The notes under the pieces were generated by a model. The model did not search any database. It was not told the origin of the DNA and saw nothing but the letters and a program-made list of their open reading frames with translations. Positions 41,840-49,605 of a stretch of DNA of 64,000 nt are shown here, piece by piece. Positions within the stretch are counted from its first letter, which is position 1. Each line of letters opens with the position of its first letter. This DNA is from an uncultured Roseburia sp. Its GTDB lineage: Bacteria; Bacillota; Clostridia; Lachnospirales; Lachnospiraceae. Both the position numbers and the translations under genes were made by a program. The stretch lies in the NCBI GenBank assembly GCA_945787015.1, contig CALZGM010000021.1, positions 1 to 64,000 of the forward strand, in the 5' to 3' direction.

Positions 41840-43036
41840 TTAATCCCCGATGTAAAAGCTTCCCTTATGCTCCTTAGCTGTGACACGCACCACACATTTT
41901 CCGGAAGCCTTCACCTCGTAAATTCCCGTTTCCATATTTTCCTGATGAAAAATTACGTTTCCATCTTCATCTTTTATTTCCACCGCAAAGGTTCCGTCTT
42001 CGGTTTCTACCAGAACCTTAAGGCTTTCTGAATCGCCTTCGTTCCATATATTTCTTTGCATAAAACCATCCAAATACAGGTAGTTTGCGGACCAACTGTT
42101 TCTGTCAGCATTTTCCACACAACCCATTCTTGTCGCAGAGCGCATTGTTCCTATTCCGAAAAATGACAGTACACCCACAAAAACCAAAATCACTAATAGC
42201 AAGACTGTCGTCTTTATTAATGTTCCCTTCTTTTTTTCCGGTTGCTCTCCTTTGGCATACTGGTATTTTCTACCCAATACATATGGTGGAATAAACAATC
42301 CGCCTAAAAAGAGGAGTAATAAAATGCTAATATCCGATAATGGTCTCCACAAAGAAAACACCGCACTTAATGCCACATAAATAATTGGAAGTGTAATCAT
42401 ACCTATGGAAGACCACATGCGAAATGCTCTTATCATATGAGGCCAGTTATGATTATTAAAATACACTCCTGGAATATTCATATGCATCACACCATCCACA
42501 TACACATTTATTTTATGCTCGTCATAATAGGCCGGCAGTTTTTCTTTCATAAAAAACCAAAAGTAGATACCAAAGAACATCATCATTCCCATCATCAAAT
42601 AGACTGGGAATAAATCCGGAAATACTTCCATATTCCATTTACCGCACAGCAAATAGAGCAGGAGCATTTCTACTAATGCAATACCAACACAACCCAGATA
42701 GATAAAAACATGTTTCTTTTTTATCTGCGGCCTGCCCAAGCTCTCTTCTTCCGATATGCCAATGACCTTCTTTACCAAATCATCTGTCTGCGACACATCC
42801 AGGGTATCCTTTCCTTCCATTCTGCGGCATTCCAGTAGTTCTGTCACAGTTACTCCCAATATCTCCGCTAATGGTACCAATAGTGTAATATCCGGTATAC
42901 TATGCCCCGTCTCCCACTTACTGATGGCTTTATCCGAAATATAAAGCCGGCTAGCCAGTTCTTTTTGTGTAATTCCCTTTGCCTTCCGAAGTTCTGAAAT
43001 AAATTCCCCAAACTTTACCTTATCAATCTCATACAT
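41840..43036 (-). CDS. XRE-family HTH protein with membrane domain
   Basis: A 398-residue protein with an N-terminal HTH_3 domain (residues about 8-63: ISELRKAKGITQKELASRLY and SDKAISKWETGHSIPD), a linker, then about six hydrophobic segments (first near 110-128) and a C-terminal soluble region (about 305-398) predicted outside the membrane. This layout occurs in Clostridia as a membrane-tethered regulator of unknown signal. GAGGTGAC lies before the start. It is divergent from the TetR gene, and an inverted repeat GTGGTA-N15-TACCAC stands between them. Confidence 0.85.
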   Translation of the reverse strand: MYEIDKVKFGEFISELRKAKGITQKELASRLYISDKAISKWETGHSIPDITLLVPLAEILGVTVTELLECRRMEGKDTLDVSQTDDLVKKVIGISEEESLGRPQIKKKHVFIYLGCVGIALVEMLLLYLLCGKWNMEVFPDLFPVYLMMGMMMFFGIYFWFFMKEKLPAYYDEHKINVYVDGVMHMNIPGVYFNNHNWPHMIRAFRMWSSIGMITLPIIYVALSAVFSLWRPLSDISILLLLFLGGLFIPPYVLGRKYQYAKGEQPEKKKGTLIKTTVLLLVILVFVGVLSFFGIGTMRSATRMGCVENADRNSWSANYLYLDGFMQRNIWNEGDSESLKVLVETEDGTFAVEIKDEDGNVIFHQENMETGIYEVKASGKCVVRVTAKEHKGSFYIGD

Positions 43037-43104
43037 CTGTTGTCACCTCGCATTATTTGATACTCTGATTGTAACGTCAGATGTAAACAAAGCACAACCG
43101 ACTG

Positions 43105-43131
43105 GTGGTAGAGTCATAACTACTATACCAC
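43105..43131. promoter_or_regulatory. Inverted repeat operator candidate between XRE and TetR genes
   Basis: GTGGTA (43105-43110) and TACCAC (43126-43131) are separated by 15 bases in the divergent intergenic region, upstream of a minus-strand -35 TTGTGC / -10 TACAAT pair (18-base spacer) for the XRE gene. It could bind either flanking regulator. Confidence 0.45.
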
Positions 43132-43161
43132 AAAAGCCTGCCTTTAGAAAGCTTGAATTCC

Positions 43162-43190
43162 TTGCAATTCCACGAAATAAATGCTATATT
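43162..43190 (+). promoter_or_regulatory. Promoter of the TetR-DUF308-radical SAM cassette
   Basis: TTGCAA (43162-43167) and TATATT (43185-43190) with 17 bases between, 36 bases before the TetR start. Confidence 0.6.
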
Positions 43191-43225
43191 CGAGATATTG
43201 AACCAAAGAGAAGGAGGTCGCTAGT

Positions 43226-43783
43226 ATGGCCGGTTTTACGAAAAAAGCAATTCGCGATTCTTTTATTAAATTGTTAAATGAAAAACCGCTTAGCCAAATT
43301 ACCATTCGTGATATCGTTGACGACTGTGGAGTAAACCGCAATACTTTTTATTATTATTTTGAAGATTTGCCAAGCTTACTGGAATCCATCGTAAACGATG
43401 AGTTTGACCGCATCATTAAAGAGCATCCGACCATTGCCTCTATTGAGGATTGTCTTGATGTGATGGTAGATTTTGCATTAAAAAACAGGAAAGCCGCCCT
43501 TAATATCTACCGTTCCACGAATCGTGATATCTATGAGCAATATCAATGGCATATCTGTAACCATGCAGCCACCACATATATTGATAGTGTCTTAGCAGAG
43601 CGAACCATATCAGAAGAGGATTATGCACTTTTCGTCAACTACGTGACCTGCGTCTGCTTTGGTTTTGCGATAGGTTGGATGAATACCGGGATGGCATACG
43701 ATATCCAGTCAAGCTTTCATCGGTTATGCGAATTAAAGCAGGGTGAATTAGAGCAAATGATTGCCCGTTGTGAAGTAAAATAA
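43226..43783 (+). CDS. TetR family transcriptional regulator
   Basis: A 185-residue TetR-type repressor. The N-terminal HTH is KKAIRDSFIKLLNEKPLSQI then RDIVDDCGVNRNTFYYYFED, close to the TetR_N consensus, and the rest is a helical ligand-binding domain with no recognisable ligand. AAGGAGG precedes the ATG. It is followed by a weak terminator and then by a membrane protein and a radical SAM gene that it probably controls, by analogy with usual TetR layout. Confidence 0.88.
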   Translation: MAGFTKKAIRDSFIKLLNEKPLSQITIRDIVDDCGVNRNTFYYYFEDLPSLLESIVNDEFDRIIKEHPTIASIEDCLDVMVDFALKNRKAALNIYRSTNRDIYEQYQWHICNHAATTYIDSVLAERTISEEDYALFVNYVTCVCFGFAIGWMNTGMAYDIQSSFHRLCELKQGELEQMIARCEVK

Positions 43784-43793
43784 TTTTTTAGGC

Positions 43794-43837
43794 AAAATGC
43801 GCCTCGTGTCTGTTTTTTAGGCATGGGGCATTTTTTA
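43794..43837 (+). terminator. Probable terminator after the TetR gene
   Basis: AAAATGC (43794-43800) pairs with GCATTTT (43828-43834) and T residues follow, with a short inner GCCT/AGGC pairing. It may only partly stop transcription towards the DUF308 gene. Confidence 0.6.
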
Positions 43838-43894
43838 TCTGTATGAAACATGAACCTCCTTTGCTATAGTACAACCAGAAAGGAGATTTTCCTT

Positions 43895-44503
43895 ATGGTA
43901 AGAAACAATCAAATTCAAACCGCTAAAGTTGGTTATATCTTTATTTCCATTCTGCTTTGCATATTAGGCATCGTATTGATAATTGTTCCGGATTTTTCAC
44001 TAATACTGCTTTGCAGGCTTAGCGGAATACTTTTAGTTTTATTTGGGATTGTTAAAATCATTGGTTATTGCTCAAAGGACTTGTATCGTCTGGCTTTTCA
44101 ATATGATTTGGCCTTTGGTATTTTACTATCTGCCCTAGGTGTTATCATGATTTTCCGCACAAGTACGATGATTCCCCTTCTGTGCATCCTCTTTGGTATC
44201 TTGGTACTTGCAGATGCATTACTTAAGATTCAGATTGCCATTGATTCTAAGAACTTTGGGATTCAAAAATGGTGGCTGATTCTTCTTGCTGCAATTACGA
44301 CAGGTGTCATGGGCTTTCTTTTAGTTTTTCGCCCATCCAAAAGTGCAGAAATTTTAATGATAATACTTGGACTTTCCCTATTGGCAGAAGGTATTTTAAA
44401 TTTAATCACCATTTTAACCGCTGTGAAAATCAGCCACCGCATGAAACCGAAAATTATTGACGGAGATTGCATAGAAATCGACTCAACCAGAATAGACTTA
44501 TGA
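43895..44503 (+). CDS. DUF308/HdeD-like membrane protein
   Basis: A 202-residue polytopic protein with about six hydrophobic segments arranged as three two-helix repeats, each with a glycine-rich G-(I/V)-hydrophobic pattern (ILGIVLIIVPDFSLILL, ALGVIMIFRTSTMIPLLC, VMGFLLVFRPSKSAEIL). This repeat is typical of the DUF308 (HdeD) family, whose E. coli member is an acid-resistance membrane protein. The start at 43895 has GGAG about 10 bases upstream; 43850 has none. It is 25 bases before the radical SAM gene. Confidence 0.8.
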   Translation: MVRNNQIQTAKVGYIFISILLCILGIVLIIVPDFSLILLCRLSGILLVLFGIVKIIGYCSKDLYRLAFQYDLAFGILLSALGVIMIFRTSTMIPLLCILFGILVLADALLKIQIAIDSKNFGIQKWWLILLAAITTGVMGFLLVFRPSKSAEILMIILGLSLLAEGILNLITILTAVKISHRMKPKIIDGDCIEIDSTRIDL

Positions 44504-44528
44504 AAAAACCATTTAGGAGGAACATACT

Positions 44529-45869
44529 ATGGACGTTAAATCAACGATTAGAAAATTCGGATTAGAACAGGCATTTCGGTATCTTTATAAAGACCCGGAA
44601 AAAAACATGCTAAAAATGATGGACTGGGCAGATAAATTTGCCAAAGGAGAATTCGTATCTCAACGGGCACTTATAAGGGAAATTATCGAAAACCCGGAAC
44701 ATCCTTATCACCCGTTTGTGATGGATTTGGCGAAAAATACGGATCAGGATGTACTTGAAACACTTGCTGTTAATTTCTTCATTCATGCTGCCTTAGAAGG
44801 CTGGCAGGTTCAGGAAGAATGCCGCAAAAAATTTAACTGCAATATTCCATGGGCAATCCTGTTAGACCCTACCTCTGCCTGCAACCTTCACTGTACCGGT
44901 TGCTGGGCTGCGGAATACGGGAATAAATTAAATCTTAGCTATGAAGAAATTGATAACATCATCTGTCAGGGAAAAGAGCTGGGGGTTTACCTGTACATCT
45001 ATACCGGTGGTGAACCGCTTGTGCGCAAAGCAGACCTCATCCGCCTTTGTGAAAAACATTCTGACTGTATTTTCCTGTGCTTTACCAATGCTACCTTAAT
45101 AGATGAAGCCTTCGCAGATGAAATGCTGCGTATAAAAAACTTTGTACCGGCTATCTCTTTGGAAGGATTTGAAGAAGCGACTGACGGCAGACGTGGAAAC
45201 GGCACCTATCAAAAGGTGATTAAAGCAATCAAACTTTTAAGACAAAAGAAGCTTGTTTTCGGAATCTCTGCCTGCTACACCAGTGCAAACTTTGATTCCA
45301 TTACATCAGAAGCTTTCTACGACAGCCTGATTGAAATGGGTGTATCCTTCATCTGGTATTTCCACTACATGCCGGTTGGAAATGACGCTTCTGTAGAACT
45401 TCTTCCGACACCTGAGCAGCGTGTAGAAGTATATCGCCGTATCCGCCTCTACCGCAGTACAAAACCATTGTTTGCCATGGACTTCCAGAATGATGGTAAA
45501 TATGTGGGTGGCTGTGTTGCAGGTGGCAGACGCTACTTACATATCAATGCAAATGGTGATGTCGACCCATGTGTCTTCATTCATTATTCCGACAGTAACA
45601 TTCGCGAGAAGTCATTGCTTGAATGCTTACAATCCGGCATTTTCATGGCTTATCATGACGGTCAACCGTTTAATGAAAACATGCTGCGTCCATGCCCAAT
45701 GCTGGAAAATCCGGAAAAGCTACGAGAAATCGTAGCAAAAACCGGTGCTCATTCCACCGATTTACAGTCTCCGGAGAGTGTTGAACATCTATGCGCAAAA
45801 TGTGATTCTTATGCAGCAAACTGGAAACCAACCGCAGATAAACTGTGGGAAGAGCAAAAACAAAGCTAA
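44529..45869 (+). CDS. Radical SAM protein with SPASM-like C terminus, unknown substrate
   Basis: A 446-residue radical SAM enzyme. The SAM cluster motif is CNLHCTGC (residues about 118-125), preceded by PWAILLDPTSA and followed by YIYTGGEPLV, the SAM-binding GGEP. The C-terminal third has additional cysteines: GGCVAGGRRYLHINANGDV, DPCVFIHY, CPML and LCAKCDSYA, consistent with auxiliary iron-sulfur binding as in SPASM/twitch proteins. The first 110 residues are helical and family-specific. GGAGG lies 9 bases upstream. No short peptide substrate gene is visible beside it. Its partners are the DUF308 membrane protein and TetR; the reaction is unknown. Confidence 0.88.
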   Translation: MDVKSTIRKFGLEQAFRYLYKDPEKNMLKMMDWADKFAKGEFVSQRALIREIIENPEHPYHPFVMDLAKNTDQDVLETLAVNFFIHAALEGWQVQEECRKKFNCNIPWAILLDPTSACNLHCTGCWAAEYGNKLNLSYEEIDNIICQGKELGVYLYIYTGGEPLVRKADLIRLCEKHSDCIFLCFTNATLIDEAFADEMLRIKNFVPAISLEGFEEATDGRRGNGTYQKVIKAIKLLRQKKLVFGISACYTSANFDSITSEAFYDSLIEMGVSFIWYFHYMPVGNDASVELLPTPEQRVEVYRRIRLYRSTKPLFAMDFQNDGKYVGGCVAGGRRYLHINANGDVDPCVFIHYSDSNIREKSLLECLQSGIFMAYHDGQPFNENMLRPCPMLENPEKLREIVAKTGAHSTDLQSPESVEHLCAKCDSYAANWKPTADKLWEEQKQS

Positions 45870-45921
45870 AAAAGCTGCGGTTCCTTACTCGCTAATAGTG
45901 GGAAGGAGCCGCAGCTTTTCT
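45868..45921. terminator. Bidirectional terminator between radical SAM and hypA genes
   Basis: AAAAGCTGCGG (45870-45880) pairs with CCGCAGCTTTT (45909-45919), with A and T runs on both outer sides, between two convergent genes. Confidence 0.85.
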
Positions 45922-45922
45922 A

Positions 45923-46264
45923 TTATTCTGTTTCAATAAAGTCAATCGCCATTTCTTTTCCGGCATCCGTCGGATTTCCCGGTGTCCCACAATGCGGACA
46001 ATTATATTTTAATGGTTTCTTGACAAACAATTCATTGCAGTTCGGACAGCGAAGCATAACGTCAGTCTTTCGAACAGTCACTTCTGCGCCTTCACACATG
46101 GTTCCGACTGCTGCCTCTTCAAAATATCCCTTAACTGCTTCAAAGGAATATCCGGAAGCTTCTCCAATGACTAGCTGAATCTTTGTCACCTTGCTGTGCC
46201 CACGCTCTTTGCAATGTGCTTCTGCGTGTTCAATGATTTCTACTGCACCATGATATTCATGCAT
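45923..46264 (-). CDS. hypA: Hydrogenase nickel incorporation protein HypA
   Basis: A 113-residue nickel metallochaperone. The N-terminal MHE carries the nickel-binding His2, and the zinc site is made of CPNC and CPHCG in the C-terminal third. It inserts nickel into [NiFe] enzymes together with HypB. It ends the ech operon (3 bases after echF), so it is expressed with the hydrogenase. The gene after it is on the other strand; hypB is not present here. Confidence 0.93.
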   Translation of the reverse strand: MHEYHGAVEIIEHAEAHCKERGHSKVTKIQLVIGEASGYSFEAVKGYFEEAAVGTMCEGAEVTVRKTDVMLRCPNCNELFVKKPLKYNCPHCGTPGNPTDAGKEMAIDFIETE

Positions 46265-46267
46265 AGC

Positions 46268-46810
46268 TTAGTTCTCCTCTTTCATAGAGATGCACTTCTT
46301 TGGGCAATTGCTTTCACACAGTCCGCAGCTGACACATGCATCTTTATTTAATTCCCATTTCTTTTCTGTCCGGTCTACTGTAATTGCACCCTGCGGGCAC
46401 TTCTTTGCACAAAGTGTACAGAATACACAAACTTCCGTATCTGCCTGAGGAAATTTTTTCTTCTCCTCTACCGGCTTTTCATAAGTAGCAGATGCTTTCA
46501 TAGACATCGGCTCCTGATAGCCCGGCACAATCGACAAACACTTTTTTGGACATTTTTCGGTACAGTATCCACACTGCACACAATCAAAGCGATTGATGGT
46601 CCACGTTCCGGCTTTGCGGTCTACCGTAATAGCACGGGAAGGACAGTTCATACTGCATAAACCGCATAAAATACAGTCCTCGATATTGATTTCTATATGT
46701 CCTCTGCTGCGCTCCGGATAAACGGCTGGTTCGGCAGGATAATTCTTTGTAACTGGCTTTGAAAATAAATTCTTTAAAACCGTGTTCTTAAAGCTCATAA
46801 GTTTTGCCAT
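46268..46810 (-). CDS. echF: Polyferredoxin-like subunit EchF of Ech [NiFe] hydrogenase
   Basis: An electron-transfer subunit with four [4Fe-4S] motifs in 180 residues: CILCGLCSMNCP, CVQCGYCTEKCP, CVFCTLCAKKCP and CVSCGLCESNCP. Classical EchF/NuoI subunits have two, so this protein appears to be a tandem duplication joined by a Pro/Lys-rich linker (about 95-110). It should connect soluble ferredoxin to the EchC cluster. The start at 46810 has AGGAGG 10 bases upstream. Gene order echA-B-C-D-E-F-hypA is compact. Confidence 0.88.
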   Translation of the reverse strand: MAKLMSFKNTVLKNLFSKPVTKNYPAEPAVYPERSRGHIEINIEDCILCGLCSMNCPSRAITVDRKAGTWTINRFDCVQCGYCTEKCPKKCLSIVPGYQEPMSMKASATYEKPVEEKKKFPQADTEVCVFCTLCAKKCPQGAITVDRTEKKWELNKDACVSCGLCESNCPKKCISMKEEN

Positions 46811-46823
46811 TTTTACGTTCCTC

Positions 46824-47903
46824 CTATCGTTCTGTACAACTGATACATGGATCAATTGTCAAAATCAAAAGCGGCACATCGGCAAGGTCAGCACCCTTTA
46901 AGGTCTCTAACATACCCGGAAGGTTTGCGAAAGTAGGGGTACGGACTCTCATTCTGTCTAAGAACTTACTTCCGTTTGCTTTTACATAATAAATTGCTTC
47001 CCCTCTCGGCTGCTCCACACGCATAAAATACTCACCGTTTGGATTGCCTTTTACGACAGCAGAAATCTCACCGGAAGGCATTTTGCCAATCATCTGGCGA
47101 ATCAAATCGATTGCCTGGAAAATCTCGTTGATACGGACATCACATCTTGCGAAGCTGTCACCAATCTCACTTGTAATCGGTTCAAAATCAAGGTCCGGAT
47201 ATGCACCGTAACCTCTGGTTCTCATATCAATTTTCACACCGCTGGCACGTGCAAAAGGCCCTGCTGCCCCTAAATTATGAGCCTGCTCTTTTGTCAGCAC
47301 ACCAACACCTTTTAATCTGGATTCTACTGTGTAATCGAAAAGGAAGGTCTTACGAATGGTCTTTAATTCTGTTTCCATCTCTTCAAATACAGAAAGCATG
47401 GTCTGTAACATTTCTGCATCGATATCTTTTAACACACCACCGATTTTATTAACAGAGAAAATACATCTTCCACCTGTTGTCAGTTCAAAAAGGTCTAACA
47501 CCTTTTCTCTCATTCTCCAACACTGGTAGAATAAACTTTCAAATCCGAATGCATCTGCTAAAAGTCCAAGCCACAACAAATGGCTGTGGATACGGGACAT
47601 TTCTGCCCAGATGGTACGAAGATATTTTCCCCGGTCTGGTACTTCTACCTTCATGACATTTTCTACTGCTTCACAGTAACCCATGCCGTGCATAAAGCTG
47701 CAAATACCACAGGTACGCTCTACTACATAGGTCATTTCGTTAAAATCTTTCTTTTTTACAAGTCCTTCCAGACCTCTATGTACAAAACCGATAGAAGGAA
47801 TGGCTTCCACGATTTTTTCATCTTCGATGACAAGGTCGAGATGAATCGGTTCCGGTAATACCGGATGCTGCGGTCCAAAAGGAATAATACTCTGTTTTCC
47901 CAT
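46824..47903 (-). CDS. echE: Ech hydrogenase large subunit (NiFe site), NuoD-like
   Basis: The catalytic subunit of a group 4 energy-converting hydrogenase. Both nickel-iron ligand pairs are present: RTCGIC (Cys65, Cys68) and DPCISC (Cys353, Cys356). The protein ends three residues after the last ligand (TER), so there is no C-terminal peptide to cleave; this matches the known Ech/CooH type, which need no maturation protease. Quinone-site features of respiratory complex I are replaced by the hydrogenase site. 359 residues is the expected length. Maturation requires the hyp genes at 32-37 kb and hypA. Confidence 0.95.
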   Translation of the reverse strand: MGKQSIIPFGPQHPVLPEPIHLDLVIEDEKIVEAIPSIGFVHRGLEGLVKKKDFNEMTYVVERTCGICSFMHGMGYCEAVENVMKVEVPDRGKYLRTIWAEMSRIHSHLLWLGLLADAFGFESLFYQCWRMREKVLDLFELTTGGRCIFSVNKIGGVLKDIDAEMLQTMLSVFEEMETELKTIRKTFLFDYTVESRLKGVGVLTKEQAHNLGAAGPFARASGVKIDMRTRGYGAYPDLDFEPITSEIGDSFARCDVRINEIFQAIDLIRQMIGKMPSGEISAVVKGNPNGEYFMRVEQPRGEAIYYVKANGSKFLDRMRVRTPTFANLPGMLETLKGADLADVPLLILTIDPCISCTER

Positions 47904-47912
47904 AACTTCCTC

Positions 47913-48269
47913 CTATTTCAAGAATGGTGTTTCTTCATTGATACGATATAACCGGTTCTGATAATCCAGGTTAATCATCTGAATATTTACACCAAATAAT
48001 TCTTTCATTTCATTTTCATACAAAAATGCATATGGATAAAACTCTGTAATACTGCAAACTTCAGTCTCTTTGTCAATTACAAGACGAAGTGTATGGTAAA
48101 GATTTGTATCATCCTCTGCAAAGGAATAGCTAAGCTCTAACTTTTCATTTACATAAGCTGCACAAATCTGGGAAAGACGGCGTCCCATATTTTTCTGAGT
48201 CATTACCTGTCCTAAAAGGTCTGCCGGAGTAATCTCTTCCAATATATTTGTCGGGTTCTTTACTTCCAT
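47913..48269 (-). CDS. echD: Ech hydrogenase subunit EchD, NuoC-like
   Basis: A 118-residue NADH dehydrogenase 30-kDa-like subunit: LVIDKETEVCSITEFYPYAF and the ENEMKELFGVNIQ phrase typical of NuoC/EchD. It bridges the small and large subunits. Its start overlaps the echC stop by one base (ATGA-type), a mark of coupling. Confidence 0.9.
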   Translation of the reverse strand: MEVKNPTNILEEITPADLLGQVMTQKNMGRRLSQICAAYVNEKLELSYSFAEDDTNLYHTLRLVIDKETEVCSITEFYPYAFLYENEMKELFGVNIQMINLDYQNRLYRINEETPFLK

Positions 48270-48727
48270 TACTTCTGCTCCTTTCTGGATTCCTTTTTCT
48301 TCTGTTCCATTTCATCACTGCGTTTCTGGAACAGTTCAACCGCTTTTACCACACCATCAATGATTGCCTGCGGTCTTGCGGCACAACCGGGTACATAGAT
48401 ATCAACAGGAATTGTCGTATCTACCCCGCCTAAAATATTATAGCAATCTTTAAATACGCCACCGGTACATGCACATACGCCGACAGCTACCACAACCTTC
48501 GGTTTTGGCATCTGATCATATAACTGTTTTACAACTGCCTGATTCTGTGTATTGATACCACCTGTAATCAGGAAAATGTCTGCCTGCATCGGGTCACCGG
48601 TATTGATGACACCAAAACGCTCCACATCGTAAACAGGAGTCAGGCATGCCAGTACTTCGATATCACATCCATTACAGCTGGAACCATCATAATGGAGCAG
48701 CCAAGGAGATCTTTTTACATTTCCCAT
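48269..48727 (-). CDS. echC: Ech hydrogenase small subunit EchC, NuoB-like
   Basis: The small subunit carrying the proximal [4Fe-4S] cluster. Ligands are in GSSCNGCDIEVLACLTP, VCACTGG and VPGCAARPQ, the NuoB-type pattern. 152 residues plus a charged Lys/Glu-rich tail. The start at 48727 is preferred over a TTG at 48748 that overlaps the end of echB; the ribosome binding GAGG lies rather far (about 13 bases). Confidence 0.92.
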   Translation of the reverse strand: MGNVKRSPWLLHYDGSSCNGCDIEVLACLTPVYDVERFGVINTGDPMQADIFLITGGINTQNQAVVKQLYDQMPKPKVVVAVGVCACTGGVFKDCYNILGGVDTTIPVDIYVPGCAARPQAIIDGVVKAVELFQKRSDEMEQKKKESRKEQK

Positions 48728-48737
48728 AATCTTTTGC

Positions 48738-49604
48738 TTACCTCGCAATCATCAGAATAATTAAGTTTGTGCCTGCTGCAAATAACGTTACACCCCATGC
48801 CAGTTTCAACATGGTATCCCATTTTACACGAGCAGAGGTATTATCAATTAAGATTTCAAGGAAATATACTGCAAGAATTGCAAGTATCGCTACCAAATAG
48901 CTCCATGGATTCTCATTGATAAAGAACAGACCTACTACACCCATTAAAAATACGGTTTCATACCACTCAGAAAGCTGGAATAATGCAAGGTTATCTGCAC
49001 CCATTTCTGTCGTAACACCCTTAACCATCTCCTGATGCGGATGATGGGAGGTACTTAAATCAAATGGCGATTTTCTCATCTTAATGGTAAGAATAAATAC
49101 AAACGCCGCAAAAAAGCCCGGTGTCATAAAAATGGCACTCATCTTGGACTGAATAATGTCTGAAACATTGAAGGAACCGGTTGCAAGGTAAAAACCTACG
49201 CAGGTTAATAATACTGCCGGTTCGTAACTCATAATCTGTACCAGTTCACGGGAAGCACCTAAGTTACTGTATGGTGAATTGGTAACACAGGCAGCAAACA
49301 TTAAGAAAGTTGCACCTGTTGAAAGCACGAAGAAGCAAAGTAATAAATCACTTCCGGCAAAAAACATACAGCCTGTAAATACCAGTGTCAGTACATAGGA
49401 AAGAATCAAAAAGGTCTGCGCCGGATTTACAATAATAAACTGTTTTGAAAAAAGCTTTCTCACATCATAAAACGGTTGTAAAATGGAAGGTCCGATTCTT
49501 CCCTGCATTCTTGCAGAAATCTTACGATCCAAACCATTTAGTAATCCACCAAGTAAAGGTGCCAATAAAAGATACGCGATAACGCCAATCACACGATATG
49601 TCAT
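48738..49604 (-). CDS. echB: Ech hydrogenase membrane subunit EchB, NuoH-like
   Basis: A membrane subunit of about eight helices with the NuoH/EchB signature LLNGLDRKISARMQGRIGPS at the N terminus and a conserved acidic loop ASRELVQIMSYEPAVLL and FDLSTSHHPHQEMVKG. It couples the hydrogenase module to ion pumping by EchA. The start at 49604 follows the echA stop with one spare base; GGAGGTG is 9 bases upstream. Confidence 0.92.
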   Translation of the reverse strand: MTYRVIGVIAYLLLAPLLGGLLNGLDRKISARMQGRIGPSILQPFYDVRKLFSKQFIIVNPAQTFLILSYVLTLVFTGCMFFAGSDLLLCFFVLSTGATFLMFAACVTNSPYSNLGASRELVQIMSYEPAVLLTCVGFYLATGSFNVSDIIQSKMSAIFMTPGFFAAFVFILTIKMRKSPFDLSTSHHPHQEMVKGVTTEMGADNLALFQLSEWYETVFLMGVVGLFFINENPWSYLVAILAILAVYFLEILIDNTSARVKWDTMLKLAWGVTLFAAGTNLIILMIAR

Positions 49605-49605
49605 A

